A DNA stretch of 64,000 nucleotides, taken from NCBI RefSeq assembly GCF_900475595.1, contig NZ_LS483397.1, positions 157,001 to 221,000 on the forward strand, in the 5' to 3' direction. A program made the translations under genes and the position numbers. A model generated the notes under the pieces. The model was given only the letters and a program-made list of their open reading frames with translations, did not search any database and was not told the DNA's origin. This DNA comes from Streptococcus uberis (GTDB taxonomy: Bacteria > Bacillota > Bacilli > Lactobacillales > Streptococcaceae). Below are positions 51,974 to 59,794 of this stretch, piece after piece (position 1 is the stretch's first letter; every line of letters starts with the position of its first letter).

Positions 51974-52828
51974 ATGGAAAACCAAAATCAGCTTACGCTA
52001 CAAGGGATTTTAGGGAAATGCCTTAAGTGGTTCCTACTCTTGTCCATCAGTCTTTTTACAGCATTTCCATTTATATGGATGTTAATTTCTTCGTTAAAAA
52101 CGAAAGCAGAAGTGATGAATACAGAGGTCATTTGGCCTCATATCCCTCAATGGGGAAATTATCTAGAGATTTTTACGCAATCACCTATTCCAAAATACAT
52201 TTGGAATAGTTTGTGGACATCTGTTGTCATTGTATTGATTCAAATTGTAACTGGAGCCATGCTTGCCTATGCCTTAGTTTTCTTGAGGTTTAAGGGGCGT
52301 CAGCTCATCTTTGCTATTGTTATGGGAACTTATATGTTACCAGCAGCAGCGACTTATATACCCAGTTATATCATCTTATCAAAAGGGGGGATGTTAAATA
52401 CATTAACGGGTCTCATTGTATCAAGTACTATTAGTATTTTTGGAATTTTTCTTCTCAGACAAGCCTTCATGCAAGTTCCAAAGAGCTTAATTGAGGCCTC
52501 TCGCATGGATGGGGCTTCCCATTTTCGAGTATTGTGGGAAATTGTCTGCCCAATGACCAAATCGTCGTTTATTACCTTCGGTTTAATGAGCTTTATTGCA
52601 GCTTACAACAGCTACATGTGGCCTTCCTTAATTACAAATGATCAGCCAAAATATCTGGTTTCACAAGGATTGCGAAGCTTCTTTATTGAAGGCGGCGCCT
52701 ATGGTACAGAATGGGCAAAAGTGATGGCGGCAAGTTCTGTCATTGTCTTACCTTTATTAGTGATATTTGCTTTCACACAAAAATGGTTTATTAATGGAAT
52801 TGGTGGCGACACCGGAGTAAAAGGATAA
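51974..52828 (+). CDS. ABC transporter permease, UgpE/MalG type
   Basis: 284 residues with about six hydrophobic segments. EAA loop LIEASRMDGASHFRVLWEIV, then CP, and the usual CUT1 ending (FAFTQKWFINGIGGDTGVKG). AAGGAG site 9 bases after the upstream stop. Second membrane subunit of the importer. Confidence 0.9.
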   Translation: MENQNQLTLQGILGKCLKWFLLLSISLFTAFPFIWMLISSLKTKAEVMNTEVIWPHIPQWGNYLEIFTQSPIPKYIWNSLWTSVVIVLIQIVTGAMLAYALVFLRFKGRQLIFAIVMGTYMLPAAATYIPSYIILSKGGMLNTLTGLIVSSTISIFGIFLLRQAFMQVPKSLIEASRMDGASHFRVLWEIVCPMTKSSFITFGLMSFIAAYNSYMWPSLITNDQPKYLVSQGLRSFFIEGGAYGTEWAKVMAASSVIVLPLLVIFAFTQKWFINGIGGDTGVKG

Positions 52829-52841
52829 AGAGGATCGTAAA

Positions 52842-54152
52842 ATGAAAAAGAATTGGTTAACACTTGCATCAGTTGCTTTATTATCAACAGTTACACTTTC
52901 TGCTTGTGATGGCTCATCATCAGCAGCTCCAAAAACAAAAGATGGCAAAGTAGAAGTTGAATTTTGGTTTGCTGGTGGAAAAACAGCCGTAAATGTTTGG
53001 AAAGACATTATTAAAGAATACAATGCTTCTCAAGACAAATACGAAATTAAAGCTGTCACACAAGCTGACTATGAAGAAACATACACAAAACTACAAGCAG
53101 CAATTGCAGGTAACAAAGCTCCTGACTTAGTACTTCTTGATACCGCACCTTCACGTAATTTAGATAAGAAAAAACTGTTAGCAGATATTAACAGCTTAGC
53201 AAAAGATGACAAAGACTTTAAAGCGGATAACTATGTCAAAGTTTTTGCAGATCAAGGGACTAACAAAGAAGGTAAACGCTACGGTTTGCCAGCTTACGGT
53301 ACAACTCAAGTCATGTACTACAACCAAGAAGCCTTTAAAGCTGCTAATATCCAACCAGAGTCTATCAAAACTTGGGAAGATATGGGTAAAGCTGCTAAAG
53401 CCATCAAAGATACTGGTAAATTTACCTATGGTTGGGAACCAATGTGGGGACCTTACAACTTGATTGATGCATCTTTAAGCAATGATGCCAAAATGTTCAG
53501 TGAAGATGGGAAAAAGGTTACCATTAATGCTAAAGAATGGGTTGATGTCTGGGAACAGTTTAGAAGCTGGATTCATGATGATAAAACCATGACTGTTAAT
53601 TCTGGCGGACAAGGTTGGGAATATTGGTATAAGACCATTGATGATGTCTTAAACAATACTGCTGGTGGCTATATTGGTTCATCTGGAGACCAAGCTGACT
53701 TAGATTTCACCAAAGTACAAGCAATGGAACAACCTGCATGGGATGCAGATTCTAAATCTGCACCAGCAGCAGATGCTCTCTTAATGGATGTTCTTGCTAA
53801 GTCAACTAAGGAAGAACAAAAGGGTGCATTTGACTTTATGAAGTATTTTACAAATGTTGAAAACCAAGTCAAATGGACAAAAGCAGTTGGTTACGTTGCT
53901 GTGAATAAAGCTATCACAGAAAATGCTGACTACAAAGCCTATGTTAAAGATCATCCACAAGCCCTCGTACCATTTGAACAAGCTAAACATGGATCCGTTT
54001 TACCTGTTGATCCAACGGACGGTGCCATTTATGATGCCTTAAAAGTTGCTGCGGATAAAGTAGAACTCGAAAACGTACCTGCACAAGAAGCATTAGACCA
54101 AGCTCAAGAAACAGCTCAAAAAGCACTTGACAAGGCTCTCGAGAAAAAATAA
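52842..54152 (+). CDS. ABC transporter substrate-binding lipoprotein, UgpB type
   Basis: 436 residues. Lipobox TLSAC with Cys22. Family-1 binding protein: VEFWFAGGKTAVNVWKDIIK, QAAIAGNKAPDLVLLDTA, YGLPAYGTTQVMYYN and YIGSSGD. Its neighbours (PHP phosphoesterase and HAD phosphatase) and the Pho-type promoter point to a glycerophosphodiester or sugar-phosphate ligand, as for UgpB; the sequence alone does not prove this. Confidence 0.87.
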   Translation: MKKNWLTLASVALLSTVTLSACDGSSSAAPKTKDGKVEVEFWFAGGKTAVNVWKDIIKEYNASQDKYEIKAVTQADYEETYTKLQAAIAGNKAPDLVLLDTAPSRNLDKKKLLADINSLAKDDKDFKADNYVKVFADQGTNKEGKRYGLPAYGTTQVMYYNQEAFKAANIQPESIKTWEDMGKAAKAIKDTGKFTYGWEPMWGPYNLIDASLSNDAKMFSEDGKKVTINAKEWVDVWEQFRSWIHDDKTMTVNSGGQGWEYWYKTIDDVLNNTAGGYIGSSGDQADLDFTKVQAMEQPAWDADSKSAPAADALLMDVLAKSTKEEQKGAFDFMKYFTNVENQVKWTKAVGYVAVNKAITENADYKAYVKDHPQALVPFEQAKHGSVLPVDPTDGAIYDALKVAADKVELENVPAQEALDQAQETAQKALDKALEKK

Positions 54153-54166
54153 AAGGAGTTGAGAAG

Positions 54167-55666
54167 ATGAAGGAAACCTATCATTTTCAATTAGATAAAG
54201 ACCAACAACGGTTATCAAAGGCAAGTTTTCAAATGCCTGAACAGTGTTCAGGGATAAGCTTGACTTACTCATTAGAAGAACCTTATACCATGTTAGTTCT
54301 TTTAATGATTCGGGATGACAAGGGTAGAATTCGTTTTCAAAAACAACTCAGTTACAGTAGTAAAACCATCTCCTTGAGTCAAGAATCAAAAACAACAACT
54401 ATTGGTGGCTTACCAGGACAACTTGATCCTGGTGAGTGGACCATAGAAGCCATTTACAATCAAGAATATGGCAAACATTTTGATAAAGAAGTGATTGCTT
54501 TTGACATCGACTTAGTCTTTACAGAAAGTGACGTCAAAGAATCTATCTCAGGCCCCATTTGGGTTAATGAAGACTTTGAATACCGTTATTTGGACACCAT
54601 CAAAAAGTATCAAAAAGGGAAACGCTGGTATAAAGGCGATTTTCATACCCACACCCAATTGTCTGATGGTAAAGAATTAATCCCTACGGTTACTGAAAAA
54701 GTGCTTGAAGAAGGATTAGATTTTTACATTGCCACTGAACATAACCTCTTGCATACTGGTTGGCAGAAAACACCGTTAATGGTTCTTCCAGGAATGGAGA
54801 TGACAACCAATTTTGGACATGCCAATGTCTTTGGTTTAACCAAGAGACCAGAAACCTTGGATGACATTATTTTTAAGAGTGGTGAAAAAGATGTTCTTAA
54901 AGCTATCGATGCTTTTATTCAAGAGTGTCATGACAATGACTGGTTGTTTTCAATCAATCATCCCTTCTTATATTTATGGAAATGGCAGTTTAAGGATTTA
55001 GAACTGAGTCGATTAAACTGTTTAGAAATCATCAATGATCCCACTTATGAATTGGAGCCTAAGGCCCAAGGGAAATTAGCGAATCAACAAGCAGTTACTT
55101 TATCAGACTTATTTTGGTCCGAGGGCTACCGCATTTGTGCTATTGGAGGAAGTGATTCCCACATGTTGAAAGGGGAATGCTATCCAACGGCTCAAACCCC
55201 ATCTGTACCAGGGGATCCAGCAACTTGGATATTGATGGATAACTTGACGGCACATGATTTGAAAGATGGACTTAAGGCTTGCCATAGTTATGTCACTCGT
55301 TTTTGTTCACTTGATATTACTTTACGCAGTGATTACGGGGAAGATATCTATTTTGGTGATATTTTGCCAGAACAAGCTCACTATTTAGACTTTGACATTC
55401 AGATTGCTATTGAGGACCAACCCATTTTCTTTTATATGATGAATCATCAAAAAGTCGTGGTTCCAACCGAAGAAATTGGAGCAGGATTATACCGTGCTTC
55501 AGGTCATATTCTGTTGGAAGCAGAAGACTATCAATGGGTCCGTTTTGGTGCTGAAACTCAAGACGGAGACTTCCGTTTTTATGCCAATCCGATTACCAAA
55601 GGACATAAAACACCTGAACTGAAAACTTTTGGTCAGGCTATTAAAGCATTAGGGATAGATCTATGA
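54167..55666 (+). CDS. PHP-domain metal-dependent phosphoesterase (CehA/McbA-like)
   Basis: 499 residues, no signal peptide. The N-terminal 150 residues are a beta-rich domain; the PHP domain follows with GDFHTHTQLSDG (His160, His162), DFYIATEHNLLHTGW, VLPGMEMTTNFGHANVF, FSINHPF and AIGGSDSHM, supplying the metal ligands of PHP/PolX-like enzymes. It likely hydrolyses an imported phosphodiester in the cytoplasm. GGAG site 14 bases after the lipoprotein stop; it overlaps the HAD gene by 4 bases. Confidence 0.87.
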   Translation: MKETYHFQLDKDQQRLSKASFQMPEQCSGISLTYSLEEPYTMLVLLMIRDDKGRIRFQKQLSYSSKTISLSQESKTTTIGGLPGQLDPGEWTIEAIYNQEYGKHFDKEVIAFDIDLVFTESDVKESISGPIWVNEDFEYRYLDTIKKYQKGKRWYKGDFHTHTQLSDGKELIPTVTEKVLEEGLDFYIATEHNLLHTGWQKTPLMVLPGMEMTTNFGHANVFGLTKRPETLDDIIFKSGEKDVLKAIDAFIQECHDNDWLFSINHPFLYLWKWQFKDLELSRLNCLEIINDPTYELEPKAQGKLANQQAVTLSDLFWSEGYRICAIGGSDSHMLKGECYPTAQTPSVPGDPATWILMDNLTAHDLKDGLKACHSYVTRFCSLDITLRSDYGEDIYFGDILPEQAHYLDFDIQIAIEDQPIFFYMMNHQKVVVPTEEIGAGLYRASGHILLEAEDYQWVRFGAETQDGDFRFYANPITKGHKTPELKTFGQAIKALGIDL

Positions 55667-56391
55667 TTAAAGGAATTTTATTTGATAAAGATGGGACCAT
55701 CATCGACTTTTTTAAACTTTGGCAACCAGCAGTGGCACCTGTTTTAAACCGGTTGATTGACGATTATCAGCTTTATCCAAAAAGCCTTTATTTTCCGAAA
55801 TTGGAAAGAGCTATTGGGATTTTGGATGGTCAAATTGATCCTGAGGGTGCCATAGCTTGGAAACCCTATCAGTTAATAGCCGAAGATTTGGGGCAAGTCA
55901 TTCAAGAAGTCCAGGTGGATTTGGATTATCAGTTACTGACCCACCGCTTACAAGACTATTTTGCAGAAGCAGTTGCAGCCTTTAAAGGGGAAATTCCGAC
56001 CTTCACAGATATGATATCACTCTTTTCAACATTAAAAGAAGAAGATATCGCTATTGGCGTCGTGACCACAGATACTTTCTTGTCCACATGGGATACGATG
56101 AGAGAACTTGGTTTGGACCACTTTATCTCATTTGTGGGAACCTGTGATAACAGCCGACCAATTAAACCAGATGGAGAATTGGTCAATCAGGCAGCTAAAC
56201 TATGGGGTTGCCAAGCTGATGAAATTGTAGTCGTTGGAGATACACCAAATGATATGCGTTTTGCAAAAAATGGCAAAGCCGTCGCAGTTGGCGTAACTAG
56301 TGGTGCAGCAACAGAAGAAAGTCTGTCACATTACACTGCCTATATCATACCATCAGTCGCTGATTTACTGCCTTTACTGGAAAAGTTATAA
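55663..56391 (+). CDS. HAD-family phosphatase
   Basis: 242 residues. Motif I ILFDKDGTIIDF (Asp8, Asp10), motif II GVVTTD, and motif IV VVVGDTPNDMRFA are complete; a helical cap lies between residues 15 and 110. It is a phosphoglycolate-phosphatase-like monophosphatase. Coupled to the PHP gene, so it probably frees phosphate from the monoester that the PHP enzyme leaves. Confidence 0.88.
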   Translation: MIKGILFDKDGTIIDFFKLWQPAVAPVLNRLIDDYQLYPKSLYFPKLERAIGILDGQIDPEGAIAWKPYQLIAEDLGQVIQEVQVDLDYQLLTHRLQDYFAEAVAAFKGEIPTFTDMISLFSTLKEEDIAIGVVTTDTFLSTWDTMRELGLDHFISFVGTCDNSRPIKPDGELVNQAAKLWGCQADEIVVVGDTPNDMRFAKNGKAVAVGVTSGAATEESLSHYTAYIIPSVADLLPLLEKL

Positions 56392-56406
56392 GAAAAGAGG
56401 TACTTT

Positions 56407-57510
56407 GTGTCCAAGGTAGAATTAAAACATGTCAATAAAATGTATGGTGATAGTAAAGCCGTAGATGATTTTAATCTGGTCATAGACGATAAAGAATTTA
56501 TTATCTTTGTAGGCCCATCAGGATGTGGAAAATCAACAACCCTTAGAATGATTGCAGGTCTTGAAGAAATCAGTTCGGGTGATTTATTTATGGATGGCCA
56601 AAAAATGAATCATGTCAGTCCAAGTGACCGAGACATTGCAATGGTTTTTCAAAATTACGCCCTTTATCCCCATATGACTGTTCGTCAAAACATTGCTTAT
56701 TCCTTGAAAATTCGAGGCATGAGCAAAGAGGTTATTGCTGAGAAAGTCGCTGAAGTGGCCAAATTACTAAAACTAGAGCCATACTTAGATCGTAAACCGG
56801 GTCAATTATCAGGTGGGCAAAAGCAGCGGGTGGCCATGGGGAGAGCCATGGTAAGACATCCCAAAGTCTTCTTAATGGATGAACCCTTATCCAACCTTGA
56901 TGCCAAGTTGCGTGGTGAAATGCGTATTGAAATTGCAAATCTGTATCAAAAATTAGATGCCACATTTATTTATGTGACACATGATCAAACTGAAGCAATG
57001 ACTTTGGGCACACGGATAGTGGTGATGAAGGACGGGAAAATTCAACAGATTGACACGCCGAAAAATCTCTTTGAACACCCAGCAAATTTATTTGTTGCTG
57101 GCTTTATTGGGACACCACCAATGAACTTTTTAGATGCTACTTTAGACAAGGAGCGTGACTGTGTCTATCTCCAGACCAACCATCACGAACAGGAAATTAG
57201 TCTTGCCAAAGCTCAGGAATTTGAAGAAAATGGGGCTTTTGGCAAAAATCTGGTCTTAGGTATTCGTCCAAACGATGTTATTATCTCACAAACAATGACA
57301 CCTTCAAGTTTAACAGGAAAGGTTCAAGTATATGAAATGCTTGGCGAAGATGCCATCGTTCATGTTCGTTTAGAAGAATCCCGTCAAACGGTCATTGTCA
57401 AGTCACCATCAACAGATAGCTATCAAGTGGGGGATAGTGTTTATCTCACATTCCCAGAAGATCGCCTTTATCTCTTTGATAAAGCAACGGAAGTAGCTTT
57501 AATAAATTAA
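56407..57510 (+). CDS. ABC transporter ATP-binding protein, UgpC/MsmK type
   Basis: 367 residues from GTG 56407 (GAGGT ahead). Walker A VGPSGCGKST, Q-loop VFQNYALYPHMTV, signature LSGGQKQRVAMGRAM, Walker B VFLMDEPLSNLD, and a C-terminal MOBE/TOBE domain (about 240-365), all typical of CUT1 ATPases. It closes the operon started by the SMR gene; having its own ATPase is notable because streptococci often share one MsmK. Confidence 0.93.
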   Translation: MSKVELKHVNKMYGDSKAVDDFNLVIDDKEFIIFVGPSGCGKSTTLRMIAGLEEISSGDLFMDGQKMNHVSPSDRDIAMVFQNYALYPHMTVRQNIAYSLKIRGMSKEVIAEKVAEVAKLLKLEPYLDRKPGQLSGGQKQRVAMGRAMVRHPKVFLMDEPLSNLDAKLRGEMRIEIANLYQKLDATFIYVTHDQTEAMTLGTRIVVMKDGKIQQIDTPKNLFEHPANLFVAGFIGTPPMNFLDATLDKERDCVYLQTNHHEQEISLAKAQEFEENGAFGKNLVLGIRPNDVIISQTMTPSSLTGKVQVYEMLGEDAIVHVRLEESRQTVIVKSPSTDSYQVGDSVYLTFPEDRLYLFDKATEVALIN

Positions 57511-57514
57511 GCAA

Positions 57515-57542
57515 AAAAAGCCTATGAAAATAGGCTTTTTTA
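57515..57542. terminator. terminator between the organophosphate operon and the convergent lipoprotein gene
   Basis: AAAAAGCCTAT/ATAGGCTTTTT stem with loop GAAA; A and T runs on the two sides. Confidence 0.85.
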
Positions 57543-57577
57543 CTTGGGTGAGTTTTTCTGGGTGTTTGTGATGATTC

Positions 57578-58735
57578 TTAGATACCACCAATAAAGGCAT
57601 CAATTAGATTTTTATAGTCGTAGTTACTATCTGCGTCACTCGTATCAACTGTCCATTTTCCGGTATCAGTATCTTTTGTCAATTTCAATTCATAGCCATC
57701 TCCAGGCATGTAATCAGGTGTTGACAATTGTGCAGCATCGTACCGTGTATGAACATTTTCAAAAATGAATTTTTCAGCATCACGGTAAAGGGCATCATAG
57801 TCCGAAAAGTTATCATCTTTATGTTGTTTGATGTATTCGTCTTTCAAACTGTCGGTATCGATGTCATTAAAGTTGATAACAGATGGTTTGACAGTAACAG
57901 TAGCTGATGTTGGTAAATAATCTTTAACAGTATATTCTACTTGTGCTCGTTTGGAATTAGCAGCAATATATTGTTGCGCAAATTTTTGAGCCTCTCCATC
58001 ACCAGGTTTATAGTAAGACCAACCTTCTTTGGCTGCTTCAACGAAAGCTTTCATATAAGCAGAACGGTCCTCGTCAGCTTTATTTGCCAGTTCCCACTTG
58101 TCTGATTTTTCAGTTTTCTTAGCAAGAAGTTCCACTTCTGCATCACCGCTTGTGCTAGCAGCTTCAGCATCAGCACCATCAATAGTGGCTTTGTCATCAA
58201 GGAAGGTTTGTGTTACAAATGTTTTAGCTAGATCTTTAACTTTTTCACTGTTATCATCGTATTTGCTTGCATTGATCGGAATCTTAACTTCTGTTTCATC
58301 CTCACCAGGAATTGTTGACTCAACGACCAACTCATAGTCTTTTTCTTTTTTGTCAACTTCGTAGACTAAATAGCCAGATTTTGTTTGTCCTTTTGACACT
58401 TTTCCATAGCTAATGGTTTTAAATTGATTTTGAGAATCGTAAACATTACTTGGCTCAATAGCTTCGCCATCCTCTTTGGTGGTTAATGAGAAAGAGTCAG
58501 TTCCATAAGGGATGCTCTTGTCACCTTTATTTGTCAATTTGACTTGTAAGGCTAAGTAACCTTTTGATGAACTTGAGGATTTTAAATCCTTAGTTGTAAT
58601 GTATTCACCATCCATTATTTTGACTTGTAAGCCATTTTTGGTTGTAGAACTATCTTTTGACTGCCCAGAACAGGCTCCTAAAATAAATACGGATGCTAGG
58701 GTAATAACACCTAAACCAATTGTTCTTTTTTTCAT
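57578..58735 (-). CDS. DUF5105/DUF4352-type lipoprotein
   Basis: 385 residues from ATG 58735 (GGAGA site); the frame upstream to 58765 has no site. Lipobox FILGAC with Cys22. Residues about 30-170 resemble the immunoglobulin-like DUF4352 domain (LALQVKLTNKGDKSIPYGTD). The C-terminal part (about 180-385) has two helical/beta repeats such as DKWELANKADEDRSAYMKAF, like DUF5105. Surface-exposed; function unknown. Confidence 0.75.
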   Translation of the reverse strand: MKKRTIGLGVITLASVFILGACSGQSKDSSTTKNGLQVKIMDGEYITTKDLKSSSSSKGYLALQVKLTNKGDKSIPYGTDSFSLTTKEDGEAIEPSNVYDSQNQFKTISYGKVSKGQTKSGYLVYEVDKKEKDYELVVESTIPGEDETEVKIPINASKYDDNSEKVKDLAKTFVTQTFLDDKATIDGADAEAASTSGDAEVELLAKKTEKSDKWELANKADEDRSAYMKAFVEAAKEGWSYYKPGDGEAQKFAQQYIAANSKRAQVEYTVKDYLPTSATVTVKPSVINFNDIDTDSLKDEYIKQHKDDNFSDYDALYRDAEKFIFENVHTRYDAAQLSTPDYMPGDGYELKLTKDTDTGKWTVDTSDADSNYDYKNLIDAFIGGI

Positions 58736-59091
58736 AACTATTCTCCTAATCCCAAACAATTGCAAAAAGCCAATAATTAAAAAAAGTTAATGTTTTTGTT
58801 ATTTTTAATTGTTGCTTTTTTGCCCTTTACGCTTTCATAAATTCCTATAATATCACCTAAAATATACTCAGAACATCCCTCCTCCTTTTAAAATATTGTA
58901 TCAACTTCATGTAAGGGCTGTCAATTATTTACCTAATTTTTAAACTATTTTCATAAAAATGGGTAAAAGCAGGTGAAAAAAATCAAATTCTCTATTGTTT
59001 TCATGAAAAAAGGCCCTGATAAACTTAACAAAATTAAATTGAATTAACAATTAGAAAAAATGACAGCTCTTAAAGCTCTCATTATACTTAA
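58736..59091. other. intergenic region, no gene recognised
   Basis: AT-rich, with stops in all frames. It should contain the promoter of the minus-strand lipoprotein gene but no clear consensus was found. It ends where the ABC ATPase fragment begins. Confidence 0.5.
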
Positions 59092-59460
59092 GAAAAAGTT
59101 TTATCAGATTTATCTCTTGCAATAAAGAAGCGAGAAATTCTTGGCTTGATTGGTCTTTCAGGTTCTGGTAAATCAACTTTAATTAAGTAAGCCATGGGCA
59201 TGGAGAAGCCAGATTTTGGGTCATCACAGATTTTAGGATGTCATATGCCTAAACGACTTATTTTAGGAAAATTGGACTATATGGCCCAATCAGATGCTCT
59301 CTATCAGTCATTAACAGGCTATGAAAATCTAGTCTTCTTTGCACAGATGGCTGAAAAAGGCAGAGCTAGCAGAATCCATCAACCAGGTGGCAGCAATTGT
59401 TGATCTGACAGCTCACCTAGGCTAAAAAGAAAATGTCAAAGAAGCTTCAAAAAGAGTTGT
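59092..59460 (+). pseudogene. remnant of an ABC transporter ATP-binding gene
   Basis: The frame reads EKVLSDLSLAIKKREILGLI then GLSGSGKSTLIK, a clear Walker A, and is cut by TAA at 59188. It resumes as MGMEKPDFGSSQILG with LDYMAQSDALYQSLTGYENL, the Q-loop region of DrrA/YhaQ-like exporters, then shifts frame near 59380 to VAAIVDLTAHLG and stops. The signature and Walker B are gone. There is no start with a ribosome site. The ATPase is dead. Confidence 0.8.
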
Positions 59461-59475
59461 TACCAAGTCAAAATC

Positions 59476-59529
59476 TTTACCAAAGTTTTACAGAAAAAAG
59501 GGGAGAATTTTACAATTGGTCACTATAAT
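59476..59529 (+). promoter_or_regulatory. orphan PhoP-box-like promoter
   Basis: TTTACC (59476), TTTACA (59487) and TTTACA (59509) all fall on an 11-base grid, followed by TATAAT (59524-59529). This copies the layout of the two Pho-like promoters nearby, but no protein gene follows before the terminator at 59631. Confidence 0.5.
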
Positions 59530-59535
59530 GGAATT

Positions 59536-59669
59536 ATGGGGTACGTCACATCCTAAGGGAGTCTCCAACAGAATAAAGGCAAAAAAAGTTATCTCAGTTT
59601 TTCCTCCTAAAAAAGCTGCTAGATAATGTTAAGATCACTGAATCCTAATCCAATCAGTGGTCTTTTTTC
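59536..59669 (+). ncRNA. possible phosphate-regulated short transcript
   Basis: From the Pho-like promoter to a good intrinsic terminator is about 130 bases. It holds only trivial frames without ribosome sites. It may be a small RNA, or a leftover promoter from the decayed ABC locus. Confidence 0.35.
59631..59669 (+). terminator. intrinsic terminator upstream of the alkaline phosphatase gene
   Basis: AAGATCACTGA/TCAGTGGTCTT stem (59631-59641, 59654-59664, one G-U pair) followed by TTTTT. Confidence 0.75.
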
Positions 59670-59698
59670 TTTCCTTTAGATAACTGGTTCATTAAAAC

Positions 59699-59752
59699 TT
59701 TACAGAACTTTTATAATAATCGTCATAAAATTTTACAATGACTCTTTAAAAT
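59699..59752 (+). promoter_or_regulatory. PhoP-box-like repeats ahead of the alkaline phosphatase
   Basis: TTTACA (59699), TTTATA (59710) and TTTACA (59732) share an 11-base grid; TAAAAT (59747-59752) is a fair -10. Placement directly before a phosphatase gene supports phosphate-starvation control. Confidence 0.6.
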
Positions 59753-59794
59753 AGACATGTAGACAAATGATTTAGGACAACAAAGGAGATTATG

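Noticed and set aside
59194..59403. 69-residue frame as a separate small gene
   Set aside because: It is the middle piece of a decayed ABC ATPase with Walker A just upstream, cut by stop and frameshift.
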